Below, in pieces: positions 35,649 through 45,009 of a stretch of DNA of 64,000 nucleotides. The position numbers and the translations under genes were made by a program. The notes beneath the pieces are model-generated. The model was not told the DNA's origin, made no database searches, and was given only the letters and a program-made list of their open reading frames with translations. Source of the DNA: Bacillus_BD sp963765265 (GTDB lineage: Bacteria > Bacillota > Bacilli > Bacillales > Cytobacillaceae); assembly GCA_963765265.1 (NCBI GenBank), contig CAVXVN010000017.1, positions 1 to 64,000 of the forward strand. The letters are read 5' to 3'. Position 1 is the first letter of the stretch, and each line of letters opens with the position of its first letter.

Positions 35649-38204
35649 ATGAAAAAATTAGCTTTTGTATATCCTGAAGCAGTAGAGCATACAAAGCAAA
35701 AAGTAAGTGATGATATCATCTTTTTTTTACAAGAAAAAGAGAAAATACCTACCTTTAACGATTACTTAAATGAGAGAAAACATTATATTGAACAAATTTG
35801 GATCAATGTATGGATAAATCGAGCTTCTAATCAAGTTCCACGTTCTGAAAAAAAGGAGTACTTAAGTTCAAGGGGATTTGAAGTAGAAGGTGTTGATCGG
35901 AAAATAATCAATCACTTATTTCGTTCTGAAATAAAGGCCTACCAACCTTTTCTGGTTGAAGAATGGTTGCAAGAAACGTATGCTGATAAAAATGAAAAGT
36001 GGATTCGTATGTATCAAGAGGCAATAAACAATTACAAAAAACGGCAAATGGAACAATCCATAATAGATCAACAAAAACGAATAACTTTAACCATTCAAGA
36101 AGAAGTGGATAAATTAATGACGGAGCATCGTCATGATTTATATTTATTGTTAAGAAAATATGTTGCAGATTCTATAAAAAATGATTTTCATTCAAAAGAG
36201 AGATTTCAAAAGCTAGATCCAAATGCTATAGAAGAAAGACTTGTTGTGCAAGGGTATTTTGATTTATCGGAATATTCAACGGTACGTGATTTATTAACTG
36301 AATTAACGGGTGAGATTCATAAGATCTCAAACTGGGATCATGTTGATTATGAATATGAACAATATTCAGATCTATATCAAACAATGATCTACGAGTATCT
36401 TTCTGATATTGTTCCGACGTACATACAGAGTTTGCTTGATCCTGAATTAATAGCAAATGAAGATCCAGTGCTAGTTCAACAAAATATGAATGTATTAATT
36501 GCTGGAAAGATCGATCATTTAAGTAAAGAGTTATACTCATTTTTAGGTGATGAATATATTGCTGATTTAATGAAACTTTCAGAAATTCCTTTTAAATTAG
36601 AAGAACATCAGGCGATATTTGTTCAGGATATTAAATGTCGAGAAGTGAGAAAAGAAGAGGAACGAGCAGAAATAGGGCGAAAAAAAGAAGAAGAAGCTCG
36701 TATCTTGAACGAAATTTTTGGACGAGAATATAATCCACCTTCTAATAGGGGTGTTCATTACTTCTTACATATTGGAGAGACCAATACAGGGAAAACATTT
36801 CATGCCCTTCAGAGGATGATGGCAGCTGAAAGCGGAATGTATTTAGCGCCTCTTCGTCTTTTAGCACTTGAAGTATCTGATTTTTTAAACACAAATGGTA
36901 CGCCATGTTCATTGAAAACAGGGGAAGAAGAGAGAATGGATCCAAATGCCAATCATATCTCATGTACAGTTGAAATGTTTCATGAAAAGAATTTTTATGA
37001 GGTAGTGGTGATTGATGAAGCACAAATGATTTCTGATAAAAATCGTGGTTTTTCTTGGTATAAAGCGATTACAAAAGTGCAAGCGAAAGAAGTACATATT
37101 ATTGCTAGTCGGAATGCTCAAGAAATGCTTATCCAGTTGTTGGGTGATTCTGAGATTGAGCTGATCGAATATAAACGTGATACTCCACTAGAGGTAGAAA
37201 AAAAGGAATTCAAAATTAAACATGTGAAAAAGGGAGATGCATTAATCTGTTTTTCGAGAAGAAAAGTTCTTGAAACAGCCTCTAAACTTCAGAATGACGG
37301 ACATACCGTCAGTATGATATATGGTAGTATGCCTCCAGAAACAAGGAAGAAGCAAGTGGAGCGATTTATTAAAGGGGAGACCAGCGTGATCGTATCCACC
37401 GATGCGATTGGGATGGGATTAAATCTTCCAATTCAACGTATTGTTTTTTTGGAGAATAATAAATTTGATGGAACGTCAAGACGTAGACTAAATTCACAGG
37501 AAGTTAAACAAATTGCTGGTCGCGCAGGACGGAAGGGACTCTACGAAATTGGAAAAGTCTCTTTTATTGAAGATGTAAAAACGATGGAAAAGCTTCTTTT
37601 ACAAGAGGATGAGCCTATTCAAAATTTTACCATTGCACCCACGAATGCTGTGTTTGAACGGTTTCAAAAATATTATCATGATCTTGGCACTTTTTTCGAA
37701 CTATGGCACAAATTTAAGAGTCCATATGGAACAAAGAAAGCATCACTTTCCGAAGAAAAAGAGTTGTATGAATTAATCCGCGGATCTGAAATGGAAGCAC
37801 GTCTTTCACTTATGGATTTATACGGCTTATTACATTTACCATTCTCTACTCGAGAAAATGAGTTGATTAGGCAGTGGAAAAAGACAGCAGAGGCGATCGT
37901 ATTAGGGAATGTTCTTCCTGAACCGAAAATAAAGAGGCGAACTCTTGAAGATCTTGAACTATCCTACAAAGCAGTTGGACTTCATCTTTTATTTCTTTAT
38001 CGATTAAATAAAGGAACAGAGGCCATATATTGGGAGCGGTTACGTGAAGAAATTAGCCTATTAGTTCATGAAAAATTAAAAACAGAAGTAAAAGATATGC
38101 AAAAAAGATGCCGTAAATGCAACAAAAAATTACCATGGGATCATCGTTTTCCAAACTGTGATTCATGTTATTCACAGCGGTTTCGATATTATGATTATAT
38201 ATAA
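35649..38204 (+). CDS. SUV3-like DEAD/DEAH RNA helicase
   Basis: 851 residues from ATG 35649, nine nt after AAAAGGGGC (a longer frame from 35601 has no ribosome site). The helicase core is at about 365-620: IGETNTGKTFHALQRM is the G-x-T-N-x-GKT Walker A of SUV3, followed by LAPLRLLALEVSDFLN, CSLKTGEEE, SCTVEMFHE and VVIDEAQMISDKNRGFSW. The second lobe has STDAIGMGLNLPIQRIVF and QIAGRAGRKG. These match mitochondrial SUV3 closely. The N-terminal 350 residues are a bacterial extension with coiled-coil character. The C-terminus carries a four-Cys zinc motif, CRKCNKKLPWDHRFPNCDSC. Probably an RNA-unwinding helicase. Confidence 0.85.
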   Translation: MKKLAFVYPEAVEHTKQKVSDDIIFFLQEKEKIPTFNDYLNERKHYIEQIWINVWINRASNQVPRSEKKEYLSSRGFEVEGVDRKIINHLFRSEIKAYQPFLVEEWLQETYADKNEKWIRMYQEAINNYKKRQMEQSIIDQQKRITLTIQEEVDKLMTEHRHDLYLLLRKYVADSIKNDFHSKERFQKLDPNAIEERLVVQGYFDLSEYSTVRDLLTELTGEIHKISNWDHVDYEYEQYSDLYQTMIYEYLSDIVPTYIQSLLDPELIANEDPVLVQQNMNVLIAGKIDHLSKELYSFLGDEYIADLMKLSEIPFKLEEHQAIFVQDIKCREVRKEEERAEIGRKKEEEARILNEIFGREYNPPSNRGVHYFLHIGETNTGKTFHALQRMMAAESGMYLAPLRLLALEVSDFLNTNGTPCSLKTGEEERMDPNANHISCTVEMFHEKNFYEVVVIDEAQMISDKNRGFSWYKAITKVQAKEVHIIASRNAQEMLIQLLGDSEIELIEYKRDTPLEVEKKEFKIKHVKKGDALICFSRRKVLETASKLQNDGHTVSMIYGSMPPETRKKQVERFIKGETSVIVSTDAIGMGLNLPIQRIVFLENNKFDGTSRRRLNSQEVKQIAGRAGRKGLYEIGKVSFIEDVKTMEKLLLQEDEPIQNFTIAPTNAVFERFQKYYHDLGTFFELWHKFKSPYGTKKASLSEEKELYELIRGSEMEARLSLMDLYGLLHLPFSTRENELIRQWKKTAEAIVLGNVLPEPKIKRRTLEDLELSYKAVGLHLLFLYRLNKGTEAIYWERLREEISLLVHEKLKTEVKDMQKRCRKCNKKLPWDHRFPNCDSCYSQRFRYYDYI

Positions 38205-38335
38205 AATACCTCAAAAGTAATATAATTTATGATATGAATCACTATAATGAGTCTAAATATATGATACATTGTGATTGAGAAAAATTATCAATTAATGATG
38301 ATCTATGAACCAATATGATTTCATGAGGTGAAAAA

Positions 38336-38650
38336 ATGAGCCAAGAATTAGTGGATCAAATATACGAAGTACTTGAAGAAGTAATTGATCCTGAGCTAGG
38401 GATTGATATTGTTAATTTAGGCTTGGTGTATGAAGTGGAAGTGGATGAGGAGAAGCAGGCATTTATCAAAATGACCATGACATCGATGGGATGTCCGATG
38501 GCTGGTCAAATTATGGCAGATGCTAGAATGAAGATATCCATGAACATAAAGGAATTATCAAATATCCAAATTGATATCGTATGGAATCCACCTTGGGGAA
38601 AAGATAAAATGTCACGGTATGCCAAAATTGCACTTGGTATCCATGAATAA
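38336..38650 (+). CDS. MIP18/DUF59 iron-sulfur assembly factor
   Basis: 104 residues; ATG follows GAGGTG. DUF59 signatures: VLEEVIDPELGIDIVNLGLVYEV and the loop TMTSMGCPMAGQI, whose Cys is the conserved reactive one, then DIVWNPPWGKDKMS. Close in form to B. subtilis YitW and to PaaD/SufT-type factors, which help place Fe-S clusters in target proteins. Monocistronic, with a terminator at 38659-38694. Confidence 0.85.
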   Translation: MSQELVDQIYEVLEEVIDPELGIDIVNLGLVYEVEVDEEKQAFIKMTMTSMGCPMAGQIMADARMKISMNIKELSNIQIDIVWNPPWGKDKMSRYAKIALGIHE

Positions 38651-38658
38651 TAATGTTT

Positions 38659-38694
38659 AAAAGAGGCTGAACCTAACTGGTTCAGCCTCTTTGC
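38659..38694 (+). terminator. terminator
   Basis: AAAGAGGCTGAACC and GGTTCAGCCTCTTT form a perfect 14-bp stem around TAACT. Confidence 0.75.
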
Positions 38695-38887
38695 GCTTAT
38701 GTTGTTTTACCCATATGAATCGTTCGTAAGTTATTATAAGCTATTTTTCTACAAAATTCTTTATATTTCCTCTCTTGCGACAAATATCAACATTCAAAAC
38801 TTTACTCAAGTTCAGATATTTGATACGATAATAGTATTAGTAGAATATTATTTCAAATTCTTTGAAAGGTTCTTAATCTGCTAAAAG

Positions 38888-39664
38888 TTAATTGAAATAG
38901 CCCATGTTCTGAGATATTTCCGTACTAGCACTCATTACCTTTTTAGCGAAAAATGGAATTTTTTGTTGCTGAATTCTCTGCTTTGGACCAACCACAGAAA
39001 GTGCAGCAATTACTTTTCCAGTATAATCATAAATTGGGGCTGCAATCGTAATAACCCCTTCAGAAAATTCCTCAACACTATAGGCATAACCATGTTCTCG
39101 TATTTCATTTAGATGTGATCGTAATTTGTCGGGATCCGTAATGGTATTTTTCGTGTATTGTTTTAATCCTTGATTGATGATTGCTTCAATTATATCTGGA
39201 CTGGAGTAAGCCAATAGTACTTTACCTGAACTTGTACAATAAGGAGGGTTTCTTTTTCCTACATGTGTTAAAAATCGGACAGGGTGATTGCATTCTACTT
39301 TTTGTAAATAAACAACCTCTAAATGATCAAAGATTGAAATGTGAGCAGTTTCACCAAGAGTTTCTACTAATTTATTTAGAATGGGCTGTGATTCTCGAAC
39401 GATGTCCATATTGCTGTTAATAATCCCACTCAAGGTAAGGATAGAAAACCCCAAACGATATTTTTTTGTTTCGGGATCTTTGAAAACAAAACCTTCGCTT
39501 GCAAGCGTTGCCATTGTCCTACTTACCGTACTTTTGTTTAACCCAAGAGAAGAAGAAATATCACTAACCTTTTTTTCGGGTTCATCCATTGTAAAACTAT
39601 TTAATATTCGTAAAGCGTTTTTAACAGATGAAAGATAATTGTTACCTGTATGATCCTGTTCCAT
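38888..39664 (-). CDS. IclR-family regulator of the meta-cleavage genes
   Basis: 258 residues; ATG 39662-39664 lies seven nt after TGGAGG (the ATG at 39670 touches that site). N-terminal winged helix: NALRILNSFTMDEPEKKVSDI, then SSLGLNKSTVSRTMATLASEGFV. C-terminal effector domain: LGETAHISIFDHLEVVYL, FLTHVGKRNPPYCTSSGKVLLA, and EFSEGVITIAAPIYDYTGKVIAALSVVGP. It is divergent from the semialdehyde dehydrogenase gene, with a 268-nt control region rich in dyads, so it most likely controls that operon in response to a pathway compound. Confidence 0.85.
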   Translation of the reverse strand: MEQDHTGNNYLSSVKNALRILNSFTMDEPEKKVSDISSSLGLNKSTVSRTMATLASEGFVFKDPETKKYRLGFSILTLSGIINSNMDIVRESQPILNKLVETLGETAHISIFDHLEVVYLQKVECNHPVRFLTHVGKRNPPYCTSSGKVLLAYSSPDIIEAIINQGLKQYTKNTITDPDKLRSHLNEIREHGYAYSVEEFSEGVITIAAPIYDYTGKVIAALSVVGPKQRIQQQKIPFFAKKVMSASTEISQNMGYFN

Positions 39665-39787
39665 AAACATCCTCCAGTTTTTCTTTTATTTCATATAAGT
39701 AAACATTGTTGTTGTATATGAGAAAATATAACAGAAAAACGCGAGAAAGAAAAGTTTTAATATGACTTTTAAAGCATCTATATTGGA

Positions 39788-39865
39788 TTGACATAGTTTG
39801 AAACAAACAAAAATAAATTTATTTTAATTGTTTCATATAGAGCAACTGAAGAGTTGTATATGAAA
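39788..39865. promoter_or_regulatory. control region of meta-cleavage operon: -35 box and dyads
   Basis: TTGACA at 39788-39793 is a good -35 candidate. TGAAACAA (39799-39806) and TTGTTTCA (39828-39835) are exact inverse complements. A second dyad pairs GTTTCATATA (from 39830) with TATATGAAAC (to 39865). TTGTATATGA also occurs as a direct repeat near 39714 and 39854. These are likely IclR-regulator sites. The exact operator cannot be fixed by eye. Confidence 0.5.
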
Positions 39866-39866
39866 C

Positions 39867-39881
39867 TCGCAAGCGTTATCA
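39867..39881. promoter_or_regulatory. cre-like site, meta operon
   Basis: TCGCAAGCGTTATCA fits the cre consensus with one mismatch. The core AAGCGTTATCATTA is identical to that at 51418-51431 upstream of catechol 2,3-dioxygenase. Confidence 0.5.
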
Positions 39882-39932
39882 TTACTTTAGAAAAACAATT
39901 TAATAGTTTTTAATAAAGGGAGGAAATAAAAA

Positions 39933-41424
39933 ATGGCAGTAGAAACAACAAATACAATTGTAGAACCTATTGTAAAAGCATTTGATTGTTTACATTTTAT
40001 TGATGGACAATTTGTGGAATCTTTAAATAAGAAAACTTTTAATAATGTGAACCCGGTAACGGAAGAAGTATATGGTACAGTTGCAGAAGGTGGAGCTGAA
40101 GAAATTGATTTAGCTGTTAAAGCTGCTAAACGTGCTTTTGAAGAAGGTCCTTGGGGAAAAATGAGCACACAGGAACGTTCAAAAATTATCCGCAAAATTG
40201 GTGATATTCTTGAAGAAAGACAAGAAGAAATTGCTCAATTAGAATCACTAGATACTGGTAAGCATCTTAAATTCTCACGTCACGTTGATGCTCCTCGTGC
40301 AGCAGCAAACTTCCATTTCTTTGCTGACTACATGCTTTCTGTAGGAACAGAAGCATTCCAAGATGAAGTTCATGGTGCAATTAACTACGGTTTCCGCCGT
40401 CCAATCGGAGTAGTTGGATTAATCCAGCCATGGAATCTTCCATTATTCTTATTAACTTGGAAATTAGCTCCAGCTCTAGCAGCAGGTTGTACAGTCGTGA
40501 TTAAGCCTTCTGAATTAACACCAATGACAGCAACAAAATTAATGGAAATCATTAAAGAAGCTGGCGTTCCAGACGGAGTTGTAAACTTAGTTCACGGTTT
40601 TGGTACCTGGTGCTGGAAGTGCCATCAACAAACACCCTGACATTGCAGGTATCGGCTTTATCGGACAAGTATCTACAGGTGCTAGAATCATGCAGGAAGC
40701 TGCTCCAACATTGAAAAAGCTTTCTTTCGAATTAGGTGGTAAAAACCCTAACATTATCTTTGCAGATGTAGATCTTGATGAAGTAGTTGCAACAACAATT
40801 CGTTCAAGCTTTACAAACCAAGGGGAAGTTTGTGTCTGCGGTTCAAAAATTTATGTAGAACGTTCAATCTATGATGAATTCGTTGAAAAATTAGCAGCAA
40901 AAACAAGAGAATTAAAAGTGGGTGATCCATTTGATATGGATAACGATCAAGGTGCATTAGTGGCAAAAGTACACTATGATAAAGTAATGAGCTACCTAAA
41001 AATTGCTGAAGAAGAAGGCGGTACTTTCGTAACAGGCGGTAAGACGTCCTGAAGGATTGGATAAAGGATATTTCGTTGAGCCAACGATTATTACTGGTTT
41101 AGATGAGTACTTCTCGTTTGTTCGTGAAGAAATCTTTGGACCAGTTGTTGCAGTGATTCCATTCGATACAGAAGAAGAAGTAATTGCAAATAGCAAACGA
41201 TACTCGTATGGGATTAAGTAACACAATTTGGACTAACGATATTCGTCGTGCACACCGTGTAGCACAATCAATCGAATCAGGATTATCTTATATCAACTGC
41301 TGGTTCTGTACGTGACTTAAGAACTCCATTTGGTGGTACAAAAGATAGTGGACTTGGCCGTGTTGGTGGCGTTCACAGCTGGGAATTCTACACTGAATTA
41401 ACTAATATTTGTGTGAAACTATAA
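39933..41424 (+). pseudogene. xylG: 2-hydroxymuconic semialdehyde dehydrogenase, four +1 frameshifts
   Basis: Removing single extra bases near 40604, 41043, 41191 and 41306 yields one 495-residue aldehyde dehydrogenase (1492 nt, 1 modulo 3). Family parts: GLIQPWNLPLFLLTWKLAPALAAG, PGAGSAINKHPDIAGIGF, the catalytic Glu in SFELGGKNPN, the catalytic Cys in NQGEVCVCGSKIY, REEIFGPVV, and YINCWFVRDLRTPFGG, which is typical of the XylG/DmpC group. It oxidises 2-hydroxymuconic semialdehyde to 2-hydroxymuconate with NAD. All segments are well conserved despite four breaks, so error in the sequence is likely. First gene of the operon; ATG follows GGGAGG. Confidence 0.85.
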
Positions 41425-41448
41425 ATCTATTAAATAACGAATAGAATG

Positions 41449-41492
41449 TTGCACGGTTTGTTTTTGAATGACCGTGCAATATTTTCATAGAT
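41449..41492 (+). terminator. internal hairpin after xylG
   Basis: TTGCACGGT and ACCGTGCAA form a 9-bp stem with an ATATTTTC tail. It may reduce read-through to the next gene, which has its own GGAGG site. Confidence 0.55.
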
Positions 41493-41541
41493 ATTTTATT
41501 CATATAATTAAAATTAATTTACATAGGGAGGATGAGAGTAG

Positions 41542-42321
41542 ATGACGAGTAAAATCGAAAAATTTGCAGCTCAATTAGCAGAAGCAGAAGCAACACAAGT
41601 AGGGATTGACCCTCTAACTGTAGTAGATCCGGAGATTACTGTTGATGAGGCATACTACATTCAATTAGAAAATATTAAGAAGAAATTAAGCGAAGGACAA
41701 AAAATTGTTGGAAAGAAAATCGGCTTAACTTCTGTAGCAGTTCAAAAAATGTTAGGTGTTGATGAGCCAGATTATGGACATCTATTAGACAGTATGGTTG
41801 TAGAAAATGGTGGAACAATTGACACTAAAACAATGCTTCAACCAAAAATTGAAGGTGAAATTGCTTTTATCTTGAAAAAAGATTTAAAAGGACCAAATGT
41901 AACCGCTGTTGATGTTATTCAAGCAACAGATTATGTTTTACCTGCTTTAGAAATCGTTGATAGCCGTGTACAAGATTGGAAAATCAAATTACAAGACACT
42001 GTAGCAGATAATGCATCATCAGGCTTATATGTTCTAGGTGGAAAACCAACAAAGCTTGAAGATATTGATCTTGAGTTACTTGGAATGGTTTTATCACAAA
42101 ATGGAGAAATGGTTAATACGGGTGTAGGTGCTGCAGCACTTGGAAATCCTGCAACATGTGTTGCATGGTTAGCGAATCGTTTAGCAGATTATGATATTTC
42201 ACTAAAAGCAGGTGAAGTGATTCTTTCAGGTGCACTTTCTGGAATGGTCGTTGCAAAATCAGGAGATTCTTTCACTGCTAGATTTGCTCATTTAGGACAA
42301 GTAAGCGTTAATTTTAAATAA
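41542..42321 (+). CDS. dmpE: 2-oxopent-4-enoate (2-hydroxypenta-2,4-dienoate) hydratase
   Basis: 259 residues; ATG follows GGGAGG. Belongs to the FAH-like hydratase/decarboxylase family. Motifs shared with DmpE/XylJ: IVGKKIGLTSVAVQKMLGVDEPDYGHL, QPKIEGEIAFILKKDLKGP with metal-binding Glu residues, EIVDSRVQDWKIKLQDTVADNASSG, and LKAGEVILSGAL. The RVQDWKIK-QDTVADNAS-G segment separates the hydratase from the related decarboxylase. It adds water to 2-oxopent-4-enoate to form 4-hydroxy-2-oxovalerate. It forms an operon with the next gene. Confidence 0.85.
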   Translation: MTSKIEKFAAQLAEAEATQVGIDPLTVVDPEITVDEAYYIQLENIKKKLSEGQKIVGKKIGLTSVAVQKMLGVDEPDYGHLLDSMVVENGGTIDTKTMLQPKIEGEIAFILKKDLKGPNVTAVDVIQATDYVLPALEIVDSRVQDWKIKLQDTVADNASSGLYVLGGKPTKLEDIDLELLGMVLSQNGEMVNTGVGAAALGNPATCVAWLANRLADYDISLKAGEVILSGALSGMVVAKSGDSFTARFAHLGQVSVNFK

Positions 42322-42370
42322 TCGTATTGCACATAATTAATTGAATTCAAACTATTGAGGAGGAAACAAA

Positions 42371-43183
42371 ATGTCAAATGAAATCATTAAGCAAATTAAA
42401 GACTATTTAGTAGCAGCAGAAGTTGAAAAACGTGAAGTGGTTAAAGTAACTTCAACAATTAAACCTGATTTAACGGTTGAAGAAGCATATCAAGCACAAG
42501 AATTACTTGTTCAAACAAAATTAGATCAAGGTCACAGAATTGTTGGTCCTAAAATGGGATTAACAAGTAAAGCAAAATGGGATCAAATGGGTGTTTCTGA
42601 GCCTATCTACGGTTATGTATTTGATTATATGTTAGTTGATAACGGCGGAGTTGTTCCTTTCCAAATCCATCCAAAAGTAGAAGCTGAAATTGCTTTCCTT
42701 ATCGGTGAAGATATTGAAGGACCTGGAATTACAGGTGCTCAAGTATTAGCTAAAACTGAATATGTTTTACCTGCACTTGAAGTAATTGACAGCCGTTATG
42801 AAAACTTTAACTTTACACATACAGATGTTATTGCCGATAATGCATCTACTTCAAGAGTGGTATTTGGTAATACTTTGAAAAAACCTAGTGAATTAGATCT
42901 TGAATTAGTAGGAGCAACATTATCTATTAATGGTCAAATTAAAGATCTAGGAGCTGGTGCTGCAGTATTAGGACATCCAGCTAATGCAATTGCTGTTCTT
43001 GCTAATATGCTTGCTAGAAAAGGCGAAAAAATCAAAAAAGGCGATCTGATTTTATCAGGTGCATTAACAGGTGCTATTTTAGTAAATGTTGGCGACTTTG
43101 TTAGCGCGAAATTTGATGGCCTAGGTGAAGTTACATTTCACAATGGGAGAATAATTCTTCTATATAAATACATTTTTGATTAG
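42371..43183 (+). CDS. dmpH: 4-oxalocrotonate decarboxylase
   Basis: 270 residues as read; ATG follows GAGGAGG. Paralogue of the preceding gene with decarboxylase-type motifs: IVGPKMGLTSKAKWDQMGVSEPIYGYV, HPKVEAEIAFLIGED, EVIDSRYENFNFTHTDVIADNAST, and LGAGAAVLGHPANAIAVLANMLA. The SRYENF-F segment matches DmpH/XylI. It converts 4-oxalocrotonate to 2-oxopent-4-enoate and CO2, and in known systems forms a complex with the hydratase. The last residues (NGRIILLYKYIFD) are unlike the family and may reflect a small frame change. Confidence 0.85.
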   Translation: MSNEIIKQIKDYLVAAEVEKREVVKVTSTIKPDLTVEEAYQAQELLVQTKLDQGHRIVGPKMGLTSKAKWDQMGVSEPIYGYVFDYMLVDNGGVVPFQIHPKVEAEIAFLIGEDIEGPGITGAQVLAKTEYVLPALEVIDSRYENFNFTHTDVIADNASTSRVVFGNTLKKPSELDLELVGATLSINGQIKDLGAGAAVLGHPANAIAVLANMLARKGEKIKKGDLILSGALTGAILVNVGDFVSAKFDGLGEVTFHNGRIILLYKYIFD

Positions 43184-43197
43184 AGAGGGGGATTCAT

Positions 43198-43389
43198 ATG
43201 CCACTTATTCAAATTAATATTATGGAAGGCAGACCACCTGAAAAAATTACTGAGTTAATTAGTAATGTGACAGATACTGTTTCAGAAACTTTAGGTGCTC
43301 CTAAACAAAATGTTAGAGTACTTGTTACAGAAATGCCAAAAACACATTGGGGTATTGCAGGTGTTCCTGCATCTGAAGCAAGAAAATAA
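43198..43389 (+). CDS. dmpI: 4-oxalocrotonate tautomerase
   Basis: 63 residues, starting MPLIQINIMEGRPPEKITEL. Pro1 (after Met removal) is the catalytic base, with the expected Arg in the later NVRVLVTEMPKTHWGIAG. It converts 2-hydroxymuconate (from the dehydrogenase) to the 2-oxo form used by the decarboxylase. It lies 14 nt after dmpH with a GAGAGGGGG site and ends the operon. A strong terminator follows. Confidence 0.9.
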   Translation: MPLIQINIMEGRPPEKITELISNVTDTVSETLGAPKQNVRVLVTEMPKTHWGIAGVPASEARK

Positions 43390-43431
43390 TAGGAATTCAT
43401 ATTTTGATTGAAAATGAAGGATCATAAATGA

Positions 43432-43470
43432 TACAAAAAAGACGTTTAACTTATGTTAACGTCTTTTTTG
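43432..43470 (+). terminator. terminator of meta operon
   Basis: AAAAAAGACGTTTAAC and GTTAACGTCTTTTTT form a long stem with a T6 end. Confidence 0.85.
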
Positions 43471-43580
43471 TTGTTAAAACAGTGTGAGAGATTTGAATAT
43501 GATTTGCTATTTATTCGTTAAACCGTCAATATTAATAATGTTAAAATTTATTTTTGGGTATATAGAAGGTAGGGATATCG

Positions 43581-44930
43581 ATGTCAGATTTCAATTCATT
43601 AGGGTTATCAGAAAGAATAGTGCATAATTTAAAAGAGCACCATGTATTAACCCCAACACCCATTCAACGAGAAGCCATTCCAGTGGTAATGGATGGGAAA
43701 GACGTGATTGCGCAGGCTCAAACTGGTACGGGAAAAACATTTGCGTTTATTTTACCAATACTCGACAAGCTCGATCTACAATCCGAGTATATACAAACGC
43801 TCATTGTAACGCCCACACGTGAATTGGCTTTACAAATAACTGCTGAAATTGAAAAAATGATTATAAATATGGATGAGATCCAAGTATTAGCGGTTTATGG
43901 TGGACAGGATGTTGATAAACAACTAAAGAAGCTTAAAAAAAATATACAGATTGTTGTAGGTACCCCAGGTCGATTACTAGATCACATCAGAAGAGGTACT
44001 GTCGACTTTTCACAAGTTTGTTCGCTTGTTCTTGATGAAGCGGATCAAATGCTTCATATTGGCTTTTTTAAAGAAGTAGAGGAAATTATTTTAAAAACGC
44101 CAAGTTCTCGACAAACATTGTTATTCTCTGCGACGATGCCTGTGGAAATTAGAAAGTTAGCTCAAAAGCATATGCGTGATCCCCAGTATATTCAAGTAGA
44201 GAAAACACAAGGGCCTGCCCAAACGGTTAAGCAATTAGCTATTCATACAACAGATCGTGCAAAGCAGTCTACATTAATTCAGTTAATTGAAACAGAGCGC
44301 CCTTTTTTAGCCGTTGTTTTTTGTCGAACAATACGTAGGGTATCTAAATTGTATGACGCACTTAAATTACATGGGTTTTCTTGTGAAGAACTTCACGGCG
44401 ATTTGTCGCAAGCGAAACGTGAGAGGGTAATGAAGCGGTTTCGAGATGCTGAATTTCAGTTGTTGGTTGCTACGGATGTAGCTGCAAGAGGTCTGGATGT
44501 TGAAGGGGTTACACATGTATTCAATTATGATATTCCCGAGGATTCTGAAAGCTATGTTCATCGAATTGGTAGAACGGGACGAGCTGGTTCGACAGGTTTA
44601 GCAATCACATTTTACACTTCAAATACCAGACCAGTTCTTGATACAATTGAAAAAGAATTACACATAACGATAGAGAAGCAAAACCAAGATAATTCAGAAA
44701 ATCAACAACAGGCAAAACCAGGTAAGTACAATCAAGATTCAAGACATAAGGACAATCGGCAGTCTGGGCAAATGAAGAGACAACAAGTGAAAAACGATAG
44801 AGGATCGAGTGATCGTCATCAAAGTAAACATAAACCACTAACTGGGAAAAAAGTAAATTCATCTCAATCAAAATTGAATTCGGAAAGAAGAAGTAAAAAA
44901 GAGGGTTCCGGTAACAACAAGAGAAAGTAA
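43581..44930 (+). CDS. DEAD-box RNA helicase
   Basis: 449 residues; ATG follows GAAGGTAGGG. All DEAD motifs are present: Q motif LTPTPIQREAIP, Walker A AQTGTGKT, PTRELALQ, VGTPGRLLDH, VLDEADQML, SATMP, VATDVAARGLDVEGVTHVFNYD and HRIGRTGRAG. The tail (about residues 375-449) is Gln/Asn/Lys/Arg-rich, low-complexity and likely RNA-binding. It probably aids ribosome assembly or mRNA turnover, as for Bacillus CshA/CshB/DeaD. Which of these is the counterpart cannot be told by eye. Confidence 0.9.
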   Translation: MSDFNSLGLSERIVHNLKEHHVLTPTPIQREAIPVVMDGKDVIAQAQTGTGKTFAFILPILDKLDLQSEYIQTLIVTPTRELALQITAEIEKMIINMDEIQVLAVYGGQDVDKQLKKLKKNIQIVVGTPGRLLDHIRRGTVDFSQVCSLVLDEADQMLHIGFFKEVEEIILKTPSSRQTLLFSATMPVEIRKLAQKHMRDPQYIQVEKTQGPAQTVKQLAIHTTDRAKQSTLIQLIETERPFLAVVFCRTIRRVSKLYDALKLHGFSCEELHGDLSQAKRERVMKRFRDAEFQLLVATDVAARGLDVEGVTHVFNYDIPEDSESYVHRIGRTGRAGSTGLAITFYTSNTRPVLDTIEKELHITIEKQNQDNSENQQQAKPGKYNQDSRHKDNRQSGQMKRQQVKNDRGSSDRHQSKHKPLTGKKVNSSQSKLNSERRSKKEGSGNNKRK

Positions 44931-45009
44931 TGATTGGTCTCTTAATAAGTAGAAAAATTTATGTGAAAATTAGTATAGAAAGAATACATAATGAAGGATG
45001 ATCTGTACC

